Assembly: GCF_007991655.1 (NCBI RefSeq)
Contig: NZ_BJYT01000002.1
Coordinates: 310,001 to 374,000 of the forward strand
DNA from: Segetibacter aerophilus
GTDB taxonomy: Bacteria > Bacteroidota > Bacteroidia > Chitinophagales > Chitinophagaceae
Direction of reading: 5' to 3'
Length of the DNA: 64,000 nt
Shown: positions 25,947-34,153 of the stretch, one piece after another
Layout: each line of letters starts with the position of its first letter
Numbering within the stretch: the stretch's first letter is position 1
Program-made: the position numbers and the translations under genes
The notes under the pieces: model-generated
The model's input: the letters and a program-made list of their open reading frames with translations, nothing else
Told to the model about the DNA's origin: nothing
Databases searched by the model: none

Positions 25947-26960
25947 TTAAAGTTGCTCGATCACTTTAATTGTTTTTGATACCATTTCTTTCGTTACGTC
26001 CAAATGTAAAACAATTCTCACCTGCGTCTTTGAAATTGCAGTAACTCTTATTTCATTTTCCCGCATCTTTTCGACAAACTCAACAGGGTGTATTCTTCCA
26101 CTTACTTCAAAAATAATGATGTTGGTTTCGACTGGCAGAATAACGGCAACAAAGTCCTTTTTTGCTAATGCAGCAGCAATCAGGCGCGCATGTTCGTGAT
26201 CCTCTTCAAGCCGGGCTATATTATTTTCCAGCGCGTAAATTCCGGCGGCGGCTAGATATCCCGCCTGCCTCATCCCCCCACCAAAAACTTTCCTGATCCT
26301 TCTTGCTCTTTTAATTAAGTCTTTTGTTCCCAGTAAAACGCTTCCGATAGGTGTACCTAAACCTTTGCTTAAACAGATTGAAATGCTGTCGAAGATTTGA
26401 CCATATTCTTCAGGCTTTTCATTTTTTGCAACAATCGCATTAAATAATCGAGCCCCATCGAGGTGCAATGCAAGATTGTTTTTAAAACACACTTCCCTAA
26501 TATTCTTTAATTCAGTTAAGTTGTAACAACTCCCACCACCGCGATTAGCGGTATTTTCCAGGCTAATCAGGCTTGTTCGGGGTTTATGAATATCGTCTGG
26601 GTTAATTGAGTCGGCAACCTGCTCTGCTGTCAACCTTCCATTATCACCAAGTACAGCACGAACAGAACTGGCAGAATTTAGGGCTATTCCACCACCCTCG
26701 TAAATATACACATGGGACATGTGGTCGCAAATAACTTCATCTCCCGGCACTGTATGACACTTTATGGCAATTTGGTTGGTCATTGTACCACTAGGACAAA
26801 AAATCGCCGATTCCATTCCAAACATTTCAGCCAACATCTTTTCTAGCCTGTTAACTGTAGGATCTTCTCCATACACATCATCACCAACTTCCGCTTTGAA
26901 CATCGCCTCCAACATTCCTGGTGAAGGTTTGGTAAAGGTGTCTGATCTGTAATCAATCAT
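25947..26960 (-). CDS. Low-specificity L-threonine aldolase
   Basis: PLP-dependent cleavage of threonine or allo-threonine to glycine and acetaldehyde. 337 residues, starting with the canonical [17 protein letters not shown] and [15 protein letters not shown]. The PLP block is [10 protein letters not shown] with the Schiff-base lysine in [14 protein letters not shown]. The beta-eliminating lyase fold is complete and of normal length. First gene of a probable two-gene unit with pgi. Confidence 0.92.
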   Translation of the reverse strand: MIDYRSDTFTKPSPGMLEAMFKAEVGDDVYGEDPTVNRLEKMLAEMFGMESAIFCPSGTMTNQIAIKCHTVPGDEVICDHMSHVYIYEGGGIALNSASSVRAVLGDNGRLTAEQVADSINPDDIHKPRTSLISLENTANRGGGSCYNLTELKNIREVCFKNNLALHLDGARLFNAIVAKNEKPEEYGQIFDSISICLSKGLGTPIGSVLLGTKDLIKRARRIRKVFGGGMRQAGYLAAAGIYALENNIARLEEDHEHARLIAAALAKKDFVAVILPVETNIIIFEVSGRIHPVEFVEKMRENEIRVTAISKTQVRIVLHLDVTKEMVSKTIKVIEQL

Positions 26961-27301
26961 AAGCCGCGAAATTAAGAGAATAAGAAGTTATTGTGAAGGT
27001 GGGGGTATGCTTTTTGAATAATATTTTTAAATAATGTGCGCATTGATAAGTAAGGGAACACGTTCACGTGACGATAATTGTTTCTCCCAATACCGAAGTC
27101 GTGGGATTAGAAAAAGTAAAAAATAAGTTTAAAATAGGGTGAGATCAGGTTAATTTATAGACAAAACAGGTACGTTTCTTCACAAAAGCTGGTAAAAATC
27201 AATGTTGAAACGTAACTTTGCTCCACTTAGAGACGTCTATTATACTACAATGAACTTCTATGATCTTTAAGGTGTTATAATTCTAAAATAATATTTACAG
27301 T
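26961..27301. other. Divergent intergenic region threonine aldolase / sigma factor
   Basis: Contains the likely sigma-factor promoter box at 27213-27220 and an eight-base palindrome TCACGTGA at 27064-27071 that could be an operator. I see no coding region or dispersed repeat. Confidence 0.45.
27213..27220 (+). promoter_or_regulatory. Putative -7 box (TAACTTTG) of the primary sigma factor gene
   Basis: Exact TAnnTTTG, 81 bases before the ATG, giving a leader of about 75 bases. The -33 region is not clear. Confidence 0.45.
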
Positions 27302-28159
27302 ATGAGGCAACTCAAAATTGCGACCCAGATTACCAACCGTGACTCCCAGGCGGTAGAAAAATACCTTCAGGAGATCTCGAAGATACCCATGATTACTCCT
27401 GAAGAGGAAACGATCTTGGCGCAAAAAATAAAAATGGGGGACCAGAGGGCATTGGAGCGATTGACTACTGCTAATCTCCGTTTCGTTGTATCTGTTGCTA
27501 AACAGTATCAACACCAGGGATTGTCGTTAAGTGATTTAATAAATGAAGGAAACCTGGGTTTAATTAAAGCAGCTCAGCGTTTTGACGAAACAAAAGGATT
27601 TAAATTTATTTCCTACGCTGTATGGTGGATACGTCAATCGATATTACAGGCATTGGCCGAACAAGGTCGTCTTGTGCGCTTACCTCAAAATAAGATTGGT
27701 ACTTATAACAAAGCGAACAAGGCTTATATGGCTTTTGAGCAGGAGCATGAAAGAGAACCTAGCACGGAAGAACTTGCGGATATTCTTGAAATGAGTGAGA
27801 CAGAAATTAATAACATTTTTCAAAGCAACACTCGTCATACATCTTTAGATGCTCCAGTACACGAGGCAGAAGATGTGGCTATGGGTGACCTGCTTGAAGG
27901 TGGCGATGATACTGACGATGATGTAATGAAGGATAGCCTTAGAGAAGAGATTCGTCGGGTACTTAAATCGTTATCACCAAGAGAAGCTGAAATTGTTAAT
28001 GCTTACTTTGGTCTTGATGGGGAGAATGGCGTTACTATTGAACAAATTGGACAAAAATACGATTTGACTAAAGAGCGTATCCGCCAGATCAAGGAAAGAG
28101 CGATTAAACGTTTACAAAAGGCGCGTTATAGCAATGCGCTTAAAGCTTACTTAGGTTAA
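27302..28159 (+). CDS. rpoD: Primary RNA polymerase sigma factor (RpoD/SigA, Bacteroidota type)
   Basis: 285 residues, much shorter than E. coli RpoD because region 1.1 and the large non-conserved domain are missing; it starts directly at region 1.2 (DSQAVEKYLQEISKIPMIT). Region 2 is complete (RFVVSVAKQYQHQGLSLSDL, GLIKAAQRFDETKGFKFISYAVWWIRQSI), followed by region 3 and region 4 (LSPREAEIVNAYFGLDG, EQIGQKYDLTKERIRQIKERA). An acidic stretch (GGDDTDDDV) links regions 3 and 4. This is the sigma type that reads TTTG/TAnnTTTG promoters. Single gene with a strong terminator. Confidence 0.96.
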   Translation: MRQLKIATQITNRDSQAVEKYLQEISKIPMITPEEETILAQKIKMGDQRALERLTTANLRFVVSVAKQYQHQGLSLSDLINEGNLGLIKAAQRFDETKGFKFISYAVWWIRQSILQALAEQGRLVRLPQNKIGTYNKANKAYMAFEQEHEREPSTEELADILEMSETEINNIFQSNTRHTSLDAPVHEAEDVAMGDLLEGGDDTDDDVMKDSLREEIRRVLKSLSPREAEIVNAYFGLDGENGVTIEQIGQKYDLTKERIRQIKERAIKRLQKARYSNALKAYLG

Positions 28160-28179
28160 TAATTATAGCTTAAATTATT

Positions 28180-28211
28180 AGAGCCGCTTCTTTTTGAAGC
28201 GGCTCTTTTGT
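28180..28211 (+). terminator. Rho-independent terminator of the sigma factor gene
   Basis: AGAGCCGCTTC / GAAGCGGCTCT with a five-base T loop and TTTT tail. Confidence 0.92.
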
Positions 28212-28251
28212 TTATAGCCGTTAGCCGGTCGCAGATCAGTAAAGATTATAA

Positions 28252-28278
28252 TAAAAAAAGCAGCCGAATTGGCTGCTT
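28252..28278 (-). terminator. Rho-independent terminator of the OmpA-family gene
   Basis: AGCAGCC / GGCTGCT, loop of five. The minus strand continues with TTTTTTTAT. It faces the sigma factor terminator 40 bases away. Confidence 0.88.
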
Positions 28279-28299
28279 CAAAGAATTTTATTAAAGATT

Positions 28300-29133
28300 T
28301 TACTGGCCCGTACTATTGCCATTTTGAATTAACTGCATTAATTCATCCAGCTTAGGTTCCAGGATAATTTCAGTACGACGATTTTTTCCTCGTCCTTCCG
28401 CAGTAGAGTTACTATCTACAGGAACGTACTTACTTCTACCGCTGGCAGTTACACGCGTAGGATCAACTTTATAAGTATCGGTGAGAATTCGAACTATTGC
28501 TGTAGAACGGCCTACACTGAGCGCCCAGTTGTCTTCGAACTTACCTCTCATAGGTATAGAGTCGGTGTGACCTTCTATATTGACATTTATGTTTGGGTTC
28601 GAGTTTAAAACATCTGCAAGTTTGCCTAATGCCTGTTTACCTTTTGGATTAACTACTGCACTACCAGACGGAAACAAGAGGTTCTCCTGTAAGCTTACAT
28701 ACACCTTCCCGTTTTTTGTTGATACTGTAAGTTCATTAGAATTAAAGCCAACCAATGCGTCGGTAATTTTAGACCGCAGCAACTCGGTATTTTTCTTTTG
28801 CTGATCTATTAGTGATTGCAATTGCTCGAGCCGTCGTTGTTGATCCGCTATTTGCTCCTGACTCATATTTAAACGCGAAGAAGCATCCTGTAAACGGCTC
28901 GTTGCTTCTTTACGGGTTGCTTCTAATTGTTGTTGCAAAGCTGTTCTTCTACTTTCTAAATCACTAAGATTACCTTCTAGTTTGCTGATTCTATTTGCAA
29001 ATTGAGTACTATCTGACCGAAGCTTATCGATTGTTTCTTCGGCCGACAAAAGTTGTCTTTTTGGCACACACGAACTGGTAAATAATATTAAAACGGTCAG
29101 CAACGTAAGTAATGAGTTTAGATTTTTTAGCAT
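28300..29133 (-). CDS. OmpA-family outer-membrane lipoprotein with coiled coil
   Basis: 277 residues. A lipoprotein signal (LLTLLTVLILFTSSCVPKR) gives Cys at about residue 22 as the lipid site. Residues 30-120 form a long coiled coil rich in Glu, Gln and Arg. The C-terminal OmpA domain binds peptidoglycan: VNIEGHTDSIPM, NWALSVGRSTAIVRIL and GRGKNRRTEIIL are visible. It probably links the outer membrane to the cell wall, in the MotB/Pal/YiaD group. Monocistronic, with its own terminator. Confidence 0.9.
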   Translation of the reverse strand: MLKNLNSLLTLLTVLILFTSSCVPKRQLLSAEETIDKLRSDSTQFANRISKLEGNLSDLESRRTALQQQLEATRKEATSRLQDASSRLNMSQEQIADQQRRLEQLQSLIDQQKKNTELLRSKITDALVGFNSNELTVSTKNGKVYVSLQENLLFPSGSAVVNPKGKQALGKLADVLNSNPNINVNIEGHTDSIPMRGKFEDNWALSVGRSTAIVRILTDTYKVDPTRVTASGRSKYVPVDSNSTAEGRGKNRRTEIILEPKLDELMQLIQNGNSTGQ

Positions 29134-29566
29134 AAGGTTAAGTTTTTAAAAAAAGAGAAATTACCATGCCAACATTTCTTACTATATAATGACAATCAAC
29201 TATATAAGAAGAAATTAGACCATTTCGACCAAGGATTTTAAAGGCAAGATTAGTCGCGTTTCGTATTCGTGACATACTGAATATATTGCAACTGGTTTTC
29301 CTAGCACGCAACCTGCCGACTTTGCCGCATCCTATTAAGTTTATTGACAGAAATGGCAGAAAAAGATGACTAATCACTTAGGCACTTTTTGTGCAATTAA
29401 GTGCGCAACGTTTGTTTACTTAAGAGTCTTAGGTCTTGCCGTAGAAAGCTCCACGCCTTTACACTTTGTTATCTATTTTTGGTAACTTTTTTAAAAACCA
29501 GGTGTTTAGGTTTAAAGCATTCTTGCATTTTATAACAAGCACCAAGAGCAAAATATTTAGAGAAAA
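29134..29566. other. Divergent intergenic region ompA-like / trxB
   Basis: Holds a hairpin (29375-29403) and a TATTTTTG box at 29474-29481. A 79-codon minus-strand frame inside it lacks protein character. The stretch GTGCGCAACG at 29401 is only faintly like the dispersed repeat. Confidence 0.45.
29375..29403. other. Two-tier hairpin upstream of trxB
   Basis: Outer stem CACTTA / TAAGTG and inner stem GCAC / GTGC around TTTTT. Position: 164 bases before the trxB ATG. It could be a structured RNA, a terminator remnant or a protein site. Confidence 0.4.
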
Positions 29567-30511
29567 ATGGAAAATAATACGGAAAAGGTTCAATGCTTAA
29601 TAATAGGTTCTGGACCTGCAGGATACACCGCAGCCATATACGCGGCTAGGGCCAATTTAAAACCGGTTTTATATCAAGGCATTCAACCAGGAGGACAGCT
29701 AACAATTACTACAGAGGTTGAAAACTATCCCGGCTATCCCGAAGGTATTCAAGGGCCGGACATGATGATCAATTTTGAGAAACAGGCGACCCGTATGGGG
29801 GCAGACATTAGGTACGGTCTTGCAACCAAAGTAGATTTTATGGAGGCTCCGTATAAAGTATGGATTGATGACGAAAAACTTATAGTGGCAGACACTGTCA
29901 TCATTAGCACGGGTGCTTCAGCCAAATGGCTTGGCCTTGAAAGCGAACAGCGTTTAAACGGATACGGCGTAAGCGCCTGCGCAGTTTGCGACGGGTTCTT
30001 TTTCAAAGGAAAGGAAGTAGCTATTGTAGGTGCAGGCGACACGGCGGCTGAAGAAGCTTTATACCTGTCCAAACTCTGCAGTAAAGTTCACATGCTTATA
30101 AGACGCGACCAAATGAGGGCTTCAAAGATTATGCAGGACCGCGTATTGAAAGCTCCTAATATCGAGGTTCATTGGAACTCATCTACCGAAGAGGTTTTGG
30201 GCGAAACTAAAGTAGAAGGAGTTAGAATAAAAAATCATCAAACGGGAGAAGTGACTGATTTACAATTAAGTGCTTTTTTTGTTGCTATCGGACATACTCC
30301 AAACAGTGATATTTTTAAAGGTTGGGTAGAAATGGATGATAGTGGATACCTGCTAACTATACCTGGCACTTCTAAAACAAATGTAGATGGCGTCTTCGCC
30401 GCTGGTGACGTGCAGGACAAGCACTACCGCCAGGCAGTAACGGCAGCAGGTAGTGGATGTATGGCAGCTCTTGATGCAGAAAAATATTTAATGATGAAAG
30501 GTGAGCTGTAG
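29567..30511 (+). CDS. trxB: Thioredoxin-disulfide reductase
   Basis: FAD/NADPH flavoenzyme that reduces thioredoxin in the cytoplasm. 314 residues, the standard low-Mr length. FAD site: IGSGPAGYTAAIYAARA. Redox-active disulfide: CAVCDGFFFKGK. NADPH site: VGAGDTAAEEALYLS. C-terminal FAD motif: GVFAAGDVQDKHYRQAVTAAG. A TATTTTTG box lies 86 bases upstream. It is followed at 160 bases by folB. Confidence 0.97.
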   Translation: MENNTEKVQCLIIGSGPAGYTAAIYAARANLKPVLYQGIQPGGQLTITTEVENYPGYPEGIQGPDMMINFEKQATRMGADIRYGLATKVDFMEAPYKVWIDDEKLIVADTVIISTGASAKWLGLESEQRLNGYGVSACAVCDGFFFKGKEVAIVGAGDTAAEEALYLSKLCSKVHMLIRRDQMRASKIMQDRVLKAPNIEVHWNSSTEEVLGETKVEGVRIKNHQTGEVTDLQLSAFFVAIGHTPNSDIFKGWVEMDDSGYLLTIPGTSKTNVDGVFAAGDVQDKHYRQAVTAAGSGCMAALDAEKYLMMKGEL

Positions 30512-30671
30512 TTCAGTCTGTTAGTTTATTAATTAATTCAGGAACGCCTGCTTTATATAAGGGAATAGTAATGGTGATTTTACCAATATTAGATTATTCC
30601 TTCTATTTCATCAAAAGCTATAAAAAGACTTTTTCCTGCTACTTTTCTATTTAATCAATCAACTATAGTGC

Positions 30672-31034
30672 ATGGAGGCAGTAATGCAAATCGAGCTACA
30701 AAAAATAAGACTGTACGGCTACCACGGGTTCGATGCAGGTGAAGAAATAGTAGGAGGAGAATACGAAGTAAATATCCTAACTAGTTATATACCAGTAGAT
30801 ATAGTAATTAACAAGATTGAAGAGACCATAGATTATACTGTTTTATTAGAAGTGGTAAAGCAAAGAATGGAAAGGCCAACGCTGCTTTTAGAAACGTTGG
30901 CAACAGAGATTGCTAGTGAAATAATTGCAAAATTTTCAATAGTTACAGCGGTGGAGATTTCAATTTATAAATTGCATCCGCCGATAGAAAATTTCCAGGG
31001 ATCAGTGGGAGTTACTTATAAAGTAAAAAGATAA
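30672..31034 (+). CDS. folB: Dihydroneopterin aldolase
   Basis: Converts 7,8-dihydroneopterin to 6-hydroxymethyl-dihydropterin and glycolaldehyde in folate synthesis. 120 residues, with the FolB hallmarks RLYGYHGFDAGEE (catalytic Glu), TIDYTVLLEVV, LLLETLATEIA and the near-terminal KLHPPIEN. The ATG at 30672 is used here; the one at 30684 (MQIELQKIRLYG) is equally credible. It is 10 bases ahead of the TPR protein gene. Confidence 0.92.
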   Translation: MEAVMQIELQKIRLYGYHGFDAGEEIVGGEYEVNILTSYIPVDIVINKIEETIDYTVLLEVVKQRMERPTLLLETLATEIASEIIAKFSIVTAVEISIYKLHPPIENFQGSVGVTYKVKR

Positions 31035-31044
31035 ATAACAGTAA

Positions 31045-31797
31045 ATGAAAAGGTTATTAGTTATAGCGTTTATATTTTTAGCAGGAAAAGTAGTTGCTCA
31101 AGATGTTGAAGTGCTACTAAAGGAGGCTTCCAATCTTGAACGGTCATTGAAGGATGAGCAGGCACTGGATAAATACAAGAGCGTTCTTTTAACTGATCCT
31201 TCTAATCTTCAATCACTTGTTAGAGCCAGCGAAATAAGTTCTTCTGTTGGCGGTAGGCAAGTTGATAAGAAAGCAAGGCAGGAGTACTACGAGCGGGCAA
31301 GAGAGTATGCAGACAAGGCTGTTGCCCTTAATGCAAATAGTGCAGATGCTAATTATGTGAGGGCAGTGGCAGCAAGCAAATTAAGTGAGGTTGAAACAGA
31401 AAATAAGAAGCTAGCAAATGACATAAAGGAGGTAAAGTTATATGCTGATAAAGCGCTTGCAATTGATCCTAACCATGGCAAGGCAAATTATGTTTTGGGC
31501 AAATTTAACTTCGATATGGCCACTTTTCCATGGGCAAAAAAGGCTGCGCTAAAAGTTTTGTTCGGTGGTATTCCTGATGCTTCCCTCGAAAACGCTTTTA
31601 AGTACATGGAAAAGTGCAAAGTGCTGGAACCTTATTATGTTTTGAATTTTCTCGACCTTGCAAAGGCATACAAATACGACAACCAGCCTTCGAAAGCAAT
31701 CCCGGTACTTAATCAGATGGTAAAGCTTCCAACCCGCACTCCCGATGATGTGGCAATAAAAGCAGAAGGTAAAAAAATGCTTTCAGAAATGCAGTAA
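31045..31797 (+). CDS. Secreted TPR-repeat protein
   Basis: 250 residues with a signal peptide (MKRLLVIAFIFLAGKVVAQD) and several tetratricopeptide-like helical pairs (ALDKYKSVLLTDPSNLQSLV, YADKAVALNANSADANYVRA, YADKALAIDPNHGKANYVLG). The family is common in the Bacteroidota periplasm as protein-protein scaffolds; no partner is evident. Starts 10 bases after folB, so probably co-transcribed with it. Confidence 0.8.
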   Translation: MKRLLVIAFIFLAGKVVAQDVEVLLKEASNLERSLKDEQALDKYKSVLLTDPSNLQSLVRASEISSSVGGRQVDKKARQEYYERAREYADKAVALNANSADANYVRAVAASKLSEVETENKKLANDIKEVKLYADKALAIDPNHGKANYVLGKFNFDMATFPWAKKAALKVLFGGIPDASLENAFKYMEKCKVLEPYYVLNFLDLAKAYKYDNQPSKAIPVLNQMVKLPTRTPDDVAIKAEGKKMLSEMQ

Positions 31798-31866
31798 TGT
31801 AGATAAAACGCTTATCACGGCGAGGGCATATTTTTTTAGTATAATTGCACTCGCAATTTCAAATTG

Positions 31867-32712
31867 ATGCCAAATAAGCGTTTTAGTATTTTTAGTTCTG
31901 AAGTTTTTGCCGTTGAAGAAGGTGATCAACTAATTATTGAGATTGCAAATTCTCACGTTGCATGCCTAGTAACAAAAGACAATAAAAGAGTTATTGCAGC
32001 GTGTGAGCTTTTCACTTTTGCCGAAGGAGAAGCCGAAAAGTTAGACCAGCTTTTTACCGACATTTCTCGCGACTCCAAAATTTTATCGTCTACTCCCGCT
32101 TCCGCTAAAATTTTTATAAACAACGAGTTTTGTGTACCTGTTCCTATTTTTAAGTTTAGTAAAGAAATAGCCCCGGAATATTTAAACCTTGTGTACGGCG
32201 AAGACTTTTCTTCGAAAATCAATTTCCAACATGTACCCGTTGAACCGGGCATGATGAACGTGTATCGAGTGAATGAAGACCTTTACAATTACTTAGATAA
32301 ACGTTTTAATAAAGCTACTTTTCATCATTCTTACACAAATATCATCAGGAGAGTTACGAGCAGTGCCGCTCTTGTCTCCGATGAGTTTATTGCCGTACAA
32401 TTTTACGATACTTTCCTAATTGCAGCCGTAATGAAGAACGGCGTTCTGCAACTAATACAAACTTTTGCTTATGAAACTCCTGAAGACGTCTTGTACTATT
32501 TGTTGAATATCACTCAACGGTTTGAGCTTTTCAGTGAAACGCTTACAATTAAGATTTCAGGAATGATAGACCTCGATTTTAAATTGTATCGCGAACTGAT
32601 CACCTACTTTAAAAAGGTGATTGTAGAAAACGAGACTGTGCCTGCTTCAATACCCGAGCTGGGCGAGCACCCGCTTCACTATTTCACACCATTTTTCAAC
32701 CTTGCATTATGA
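31867..32712 (+). CDS. DUF3822 family protein
   Basis: 281 residues from the ATG at 31867; the frame opens one codon earlier with TTG. The layout (an N-terminal FSSEVFAVEEGDQLIIEIAN, central INFQHVPVEPGMMNVYRV, then repeated beta strands around a VQFYDTFLIAAVMKNGVLQLIQ core) is what I know as DUF3822, restricted to Bacteroidota. The strand pattern hints at an actin-like ATPase fold, but that is an inference. It overlaps rsmD by four bases (ATGA), which implies translational coupling. Confidence 0.78.
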   Translation: MPNKRFSIFSSEVFAVEEGDQLIIEIANSHVACLVTKDNKRVIAACELFTFAEGEAEKLDQLFTDISRDSKILSSTPASAKIFINNEFCVPVPIFKFSKEIAPEYLNLVYGEDFSSKINFQHVPVEPGMMNVYRVNEDLYNYLDKRFNKATFHHSYTNIIRRVTSSAALVSDEFIAVQFYDTFLIAAVMKNGVLQLIQTFAYETPEDVLYYLLNITQRFELFSETLTIKISGMIDLDFKLYRELITYFKKVIVENETVPASIPELGEHPLHYFTPFFNLAL

Positions 32713-33284
32713 GAATAATATCAGGTGAATTTCGAGGAAGGAAAATTAACCCTCCCGCAAACATGCCTCATACAAGGCCGACAACGGATATAGCAAAAGA
32801 AGGTTTATTTAATATTCTGCAACATCGCGTTGATCTTGAAGGAATAAAGACGCTCGATTTGTTTGGCGGTACAGGTAGCATTAGTTATGAACTTGCTTCA
32901 AGAGGTGCCGGCGATCTTACCATTATTGAGAAAGATGCAGCAATGCACGATTTTATAAAGAAGAACCTCGAGATGCTAAAGGTTGAAAATTATAAAGTAC
33001 TTCGTCTCGATGTATTTTCTTACCTATCGACGTGTAACGAGCAATTTGATTTCATTTTTGCCGGCCCTCCGTATGCGCTGGGAACGATAGATGAATTACC
33101 TAAAATAATCACTAACAAAAAGTTAATCGCACCAGGTGGTTATTTTGTTCTCGAACATACGCCGCGTAATGATTATGAAAAATTTCGGGGCTTCAGTTTT
33201 CAGCGAAACTACGGTTCTACCATTTTTTCGTTTTTTACAAATGGGGTCGAAAAAGATGCAAAGGGCGAGGCTTTGGGGAATTAG
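32709..33284 (+). CDS. rsmD: 16S rRNA (guanine(966)-N2)-methyltransferase RsmD, motif IV variant
   Basis: 191-residue class I SAM methyltransferase. The RsmD N-terminus (MRIISGEFRGRKI, TRPTTDIAKEGLFNIL) and the SAM-binding LDLFGGTGSIS are clear. The catalytic motif IV, normally DPPY or NPPY, reads FAGPPYAL: residue 119 is Gly (GGC at 33063-33065) where Asp (GAC) would need one base change. The first residue of this motif normally contacts the target amino group, so activity may be altered. The rest of the protein looks intact and of normal length. Coupled to DUF3822. Confidence 0.88.
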   Translation: MRIISGEFRGRKINPPANMPHTRPTTDIAKEGLFNILQHRVDLEGIKTLDLFGGTGSISYELASRGAGDLTIIEKDAAMHDFIKKNLEMLKVENYKVLRLDVFSYLSTCNEQFDFIFAGPPYALGTIDELPKIITNKKLIAPGGYFVLEHTPRNDYEKFRGFSFQRNYGSTIFSFFTNGVEKDAKGEALGN

Positions 33285-33368
33285 GAGTTAAGCGTGCTTT
33301 AGTTTTACTGCTGTCTTTTTAAGCAACTAAAGATGTTTTTGAAACCATAGATCTGTTCCGTGATTTTA

Positions 33369-33391
33369 CATCGTTGCGTCGCATTTCATTC
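33369..33391 (-). repeat. Dispersed intergenic repeat, copy 7
   Basis: Minus-strand reading GAATGAAATGCGACGCAACG then ATG. It is one of an oppositely oriented pair in the 296-base gap after rsmD. Confidence 0.75.
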
Positions 33392-33486
33392 AACTATACA
33401 TCTTTGGACGGCACTTTTTAAAGCGAGTATTAGTTTACTTTCTTTTTAGCAGAACTTATTAAAAGATCAATAAAAGAGTTACTGCC

Positions 33487-33521
33487 GAAGTGCTTGCGAC
33501 GCAACGATGATGCTATGAAAC
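33487..33521 (+). repeat. Dispersed intergenic repeat, copy 8
   Basis: GAAGTGCTTGCGACGCAACG, then ATGATGCTATGAAAC. A 5' box AAAAGATCAATAAAAG lies just upstream (about 33460), identical to that of copy 2. Points away from copy 7. Confidence 0.8.
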
Positions 33522-33580
33522 TTAAAAGCTCGTATAGCAAAACTTACCGTTATTATAAAAAACAGTCGTAATTAGTTCAA

Positions 33581-34153
33581 ATGCTGAAACAGGACTTAAG
33601 GAAAATTTATAAGGAGAAAAGAACCGCTTTGCCGACAACGGAGAGAATGAAGTTGGATGATTTACTATTAATCCAGCTGCAAAACCTTGCTTTTGAAAGT
33701 AGCATAGAGGTACTTCTAAGTTATTGGCCGCTGGAGCAACATTGCGAGATGAATACTCTTTTATACACCCGCTATCTTGAACACGCCATTCCTGGTTTAA
33801 AGGTTACGTTTCCACTGGTCGATATGGAGACAAAACAAATGCAGGCGATCCTGGTGCATGAGGAAACAGATTTTGTAGAAAACGAATATGGTATACCCGA
33901 ACCTGAAGAAGGCGATGAAATTACGGCTGAAGAAATAGACCTTGTATTTGTTCCTTTACTGGCCTTTGATGAAGAGGGTTTTAGGGTGGGCTATGGTAAG
34001 GGCTTTTATGACAGGTTTTTACAAAAATGCCGAAATGATGTAATTACTGTTGGCTTCTCCTACTTCGATCCGGTGGACAAAATAGAGGATAGAAATCAAT
34101 ATGATGTACCTTTAAATTTCTGTATCACTCCTTCAAGAATTTATGAATTTTAA
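33581..34153 (+). CDS. 5-formyltetrahydrofolate cyclo-ligase
   Basis: ATP-dependent conversion of 5-formyl-THF to 5,10-methenyl-THF in the cytoplasm. 190 residues. N-terminal basic helix KQDLRKIYKEKRTALP, central YWPLEQHCEMNT, VPLLAFDEEGFRVGYGKGFYDRFL with the Gly-rich ATP loop, and the closing DVPLNFCITPSRI are the YgfA/MTHFS pattern. Its end overlaps the lpxK start by 11 bases, so the two are coupled. Confidence 0.93.
   Translation: MLKQDLRKIYKEKRTALPTTERMKLDDLLLIQLQNLAFESSIEVLLSYWPLEQHCEMNTLLYTRYLEHAIPGLKVTFPLVDMETKQMQAILVHEETDFVENEYGIPEPEEGDEITAEEIDLVFVPLLAFDEEGFRVGYGKGFYDRFLQKCRNDVITVGFSYFDPVDKIEDRNQYDVPLNFCITPSRIYEF

Noticed and set aside
27064-27071. TCACGTGA as part of the dispersed repeat family
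   Set aside because: It shares no core with the repeat. It is only an eight-base palindrome.
29138-29377. 79-codon minus-strand frame upstream of the OmpA-family gene
   Set aside because: It has no domain and sits in the promoter region, next to a hairpin.
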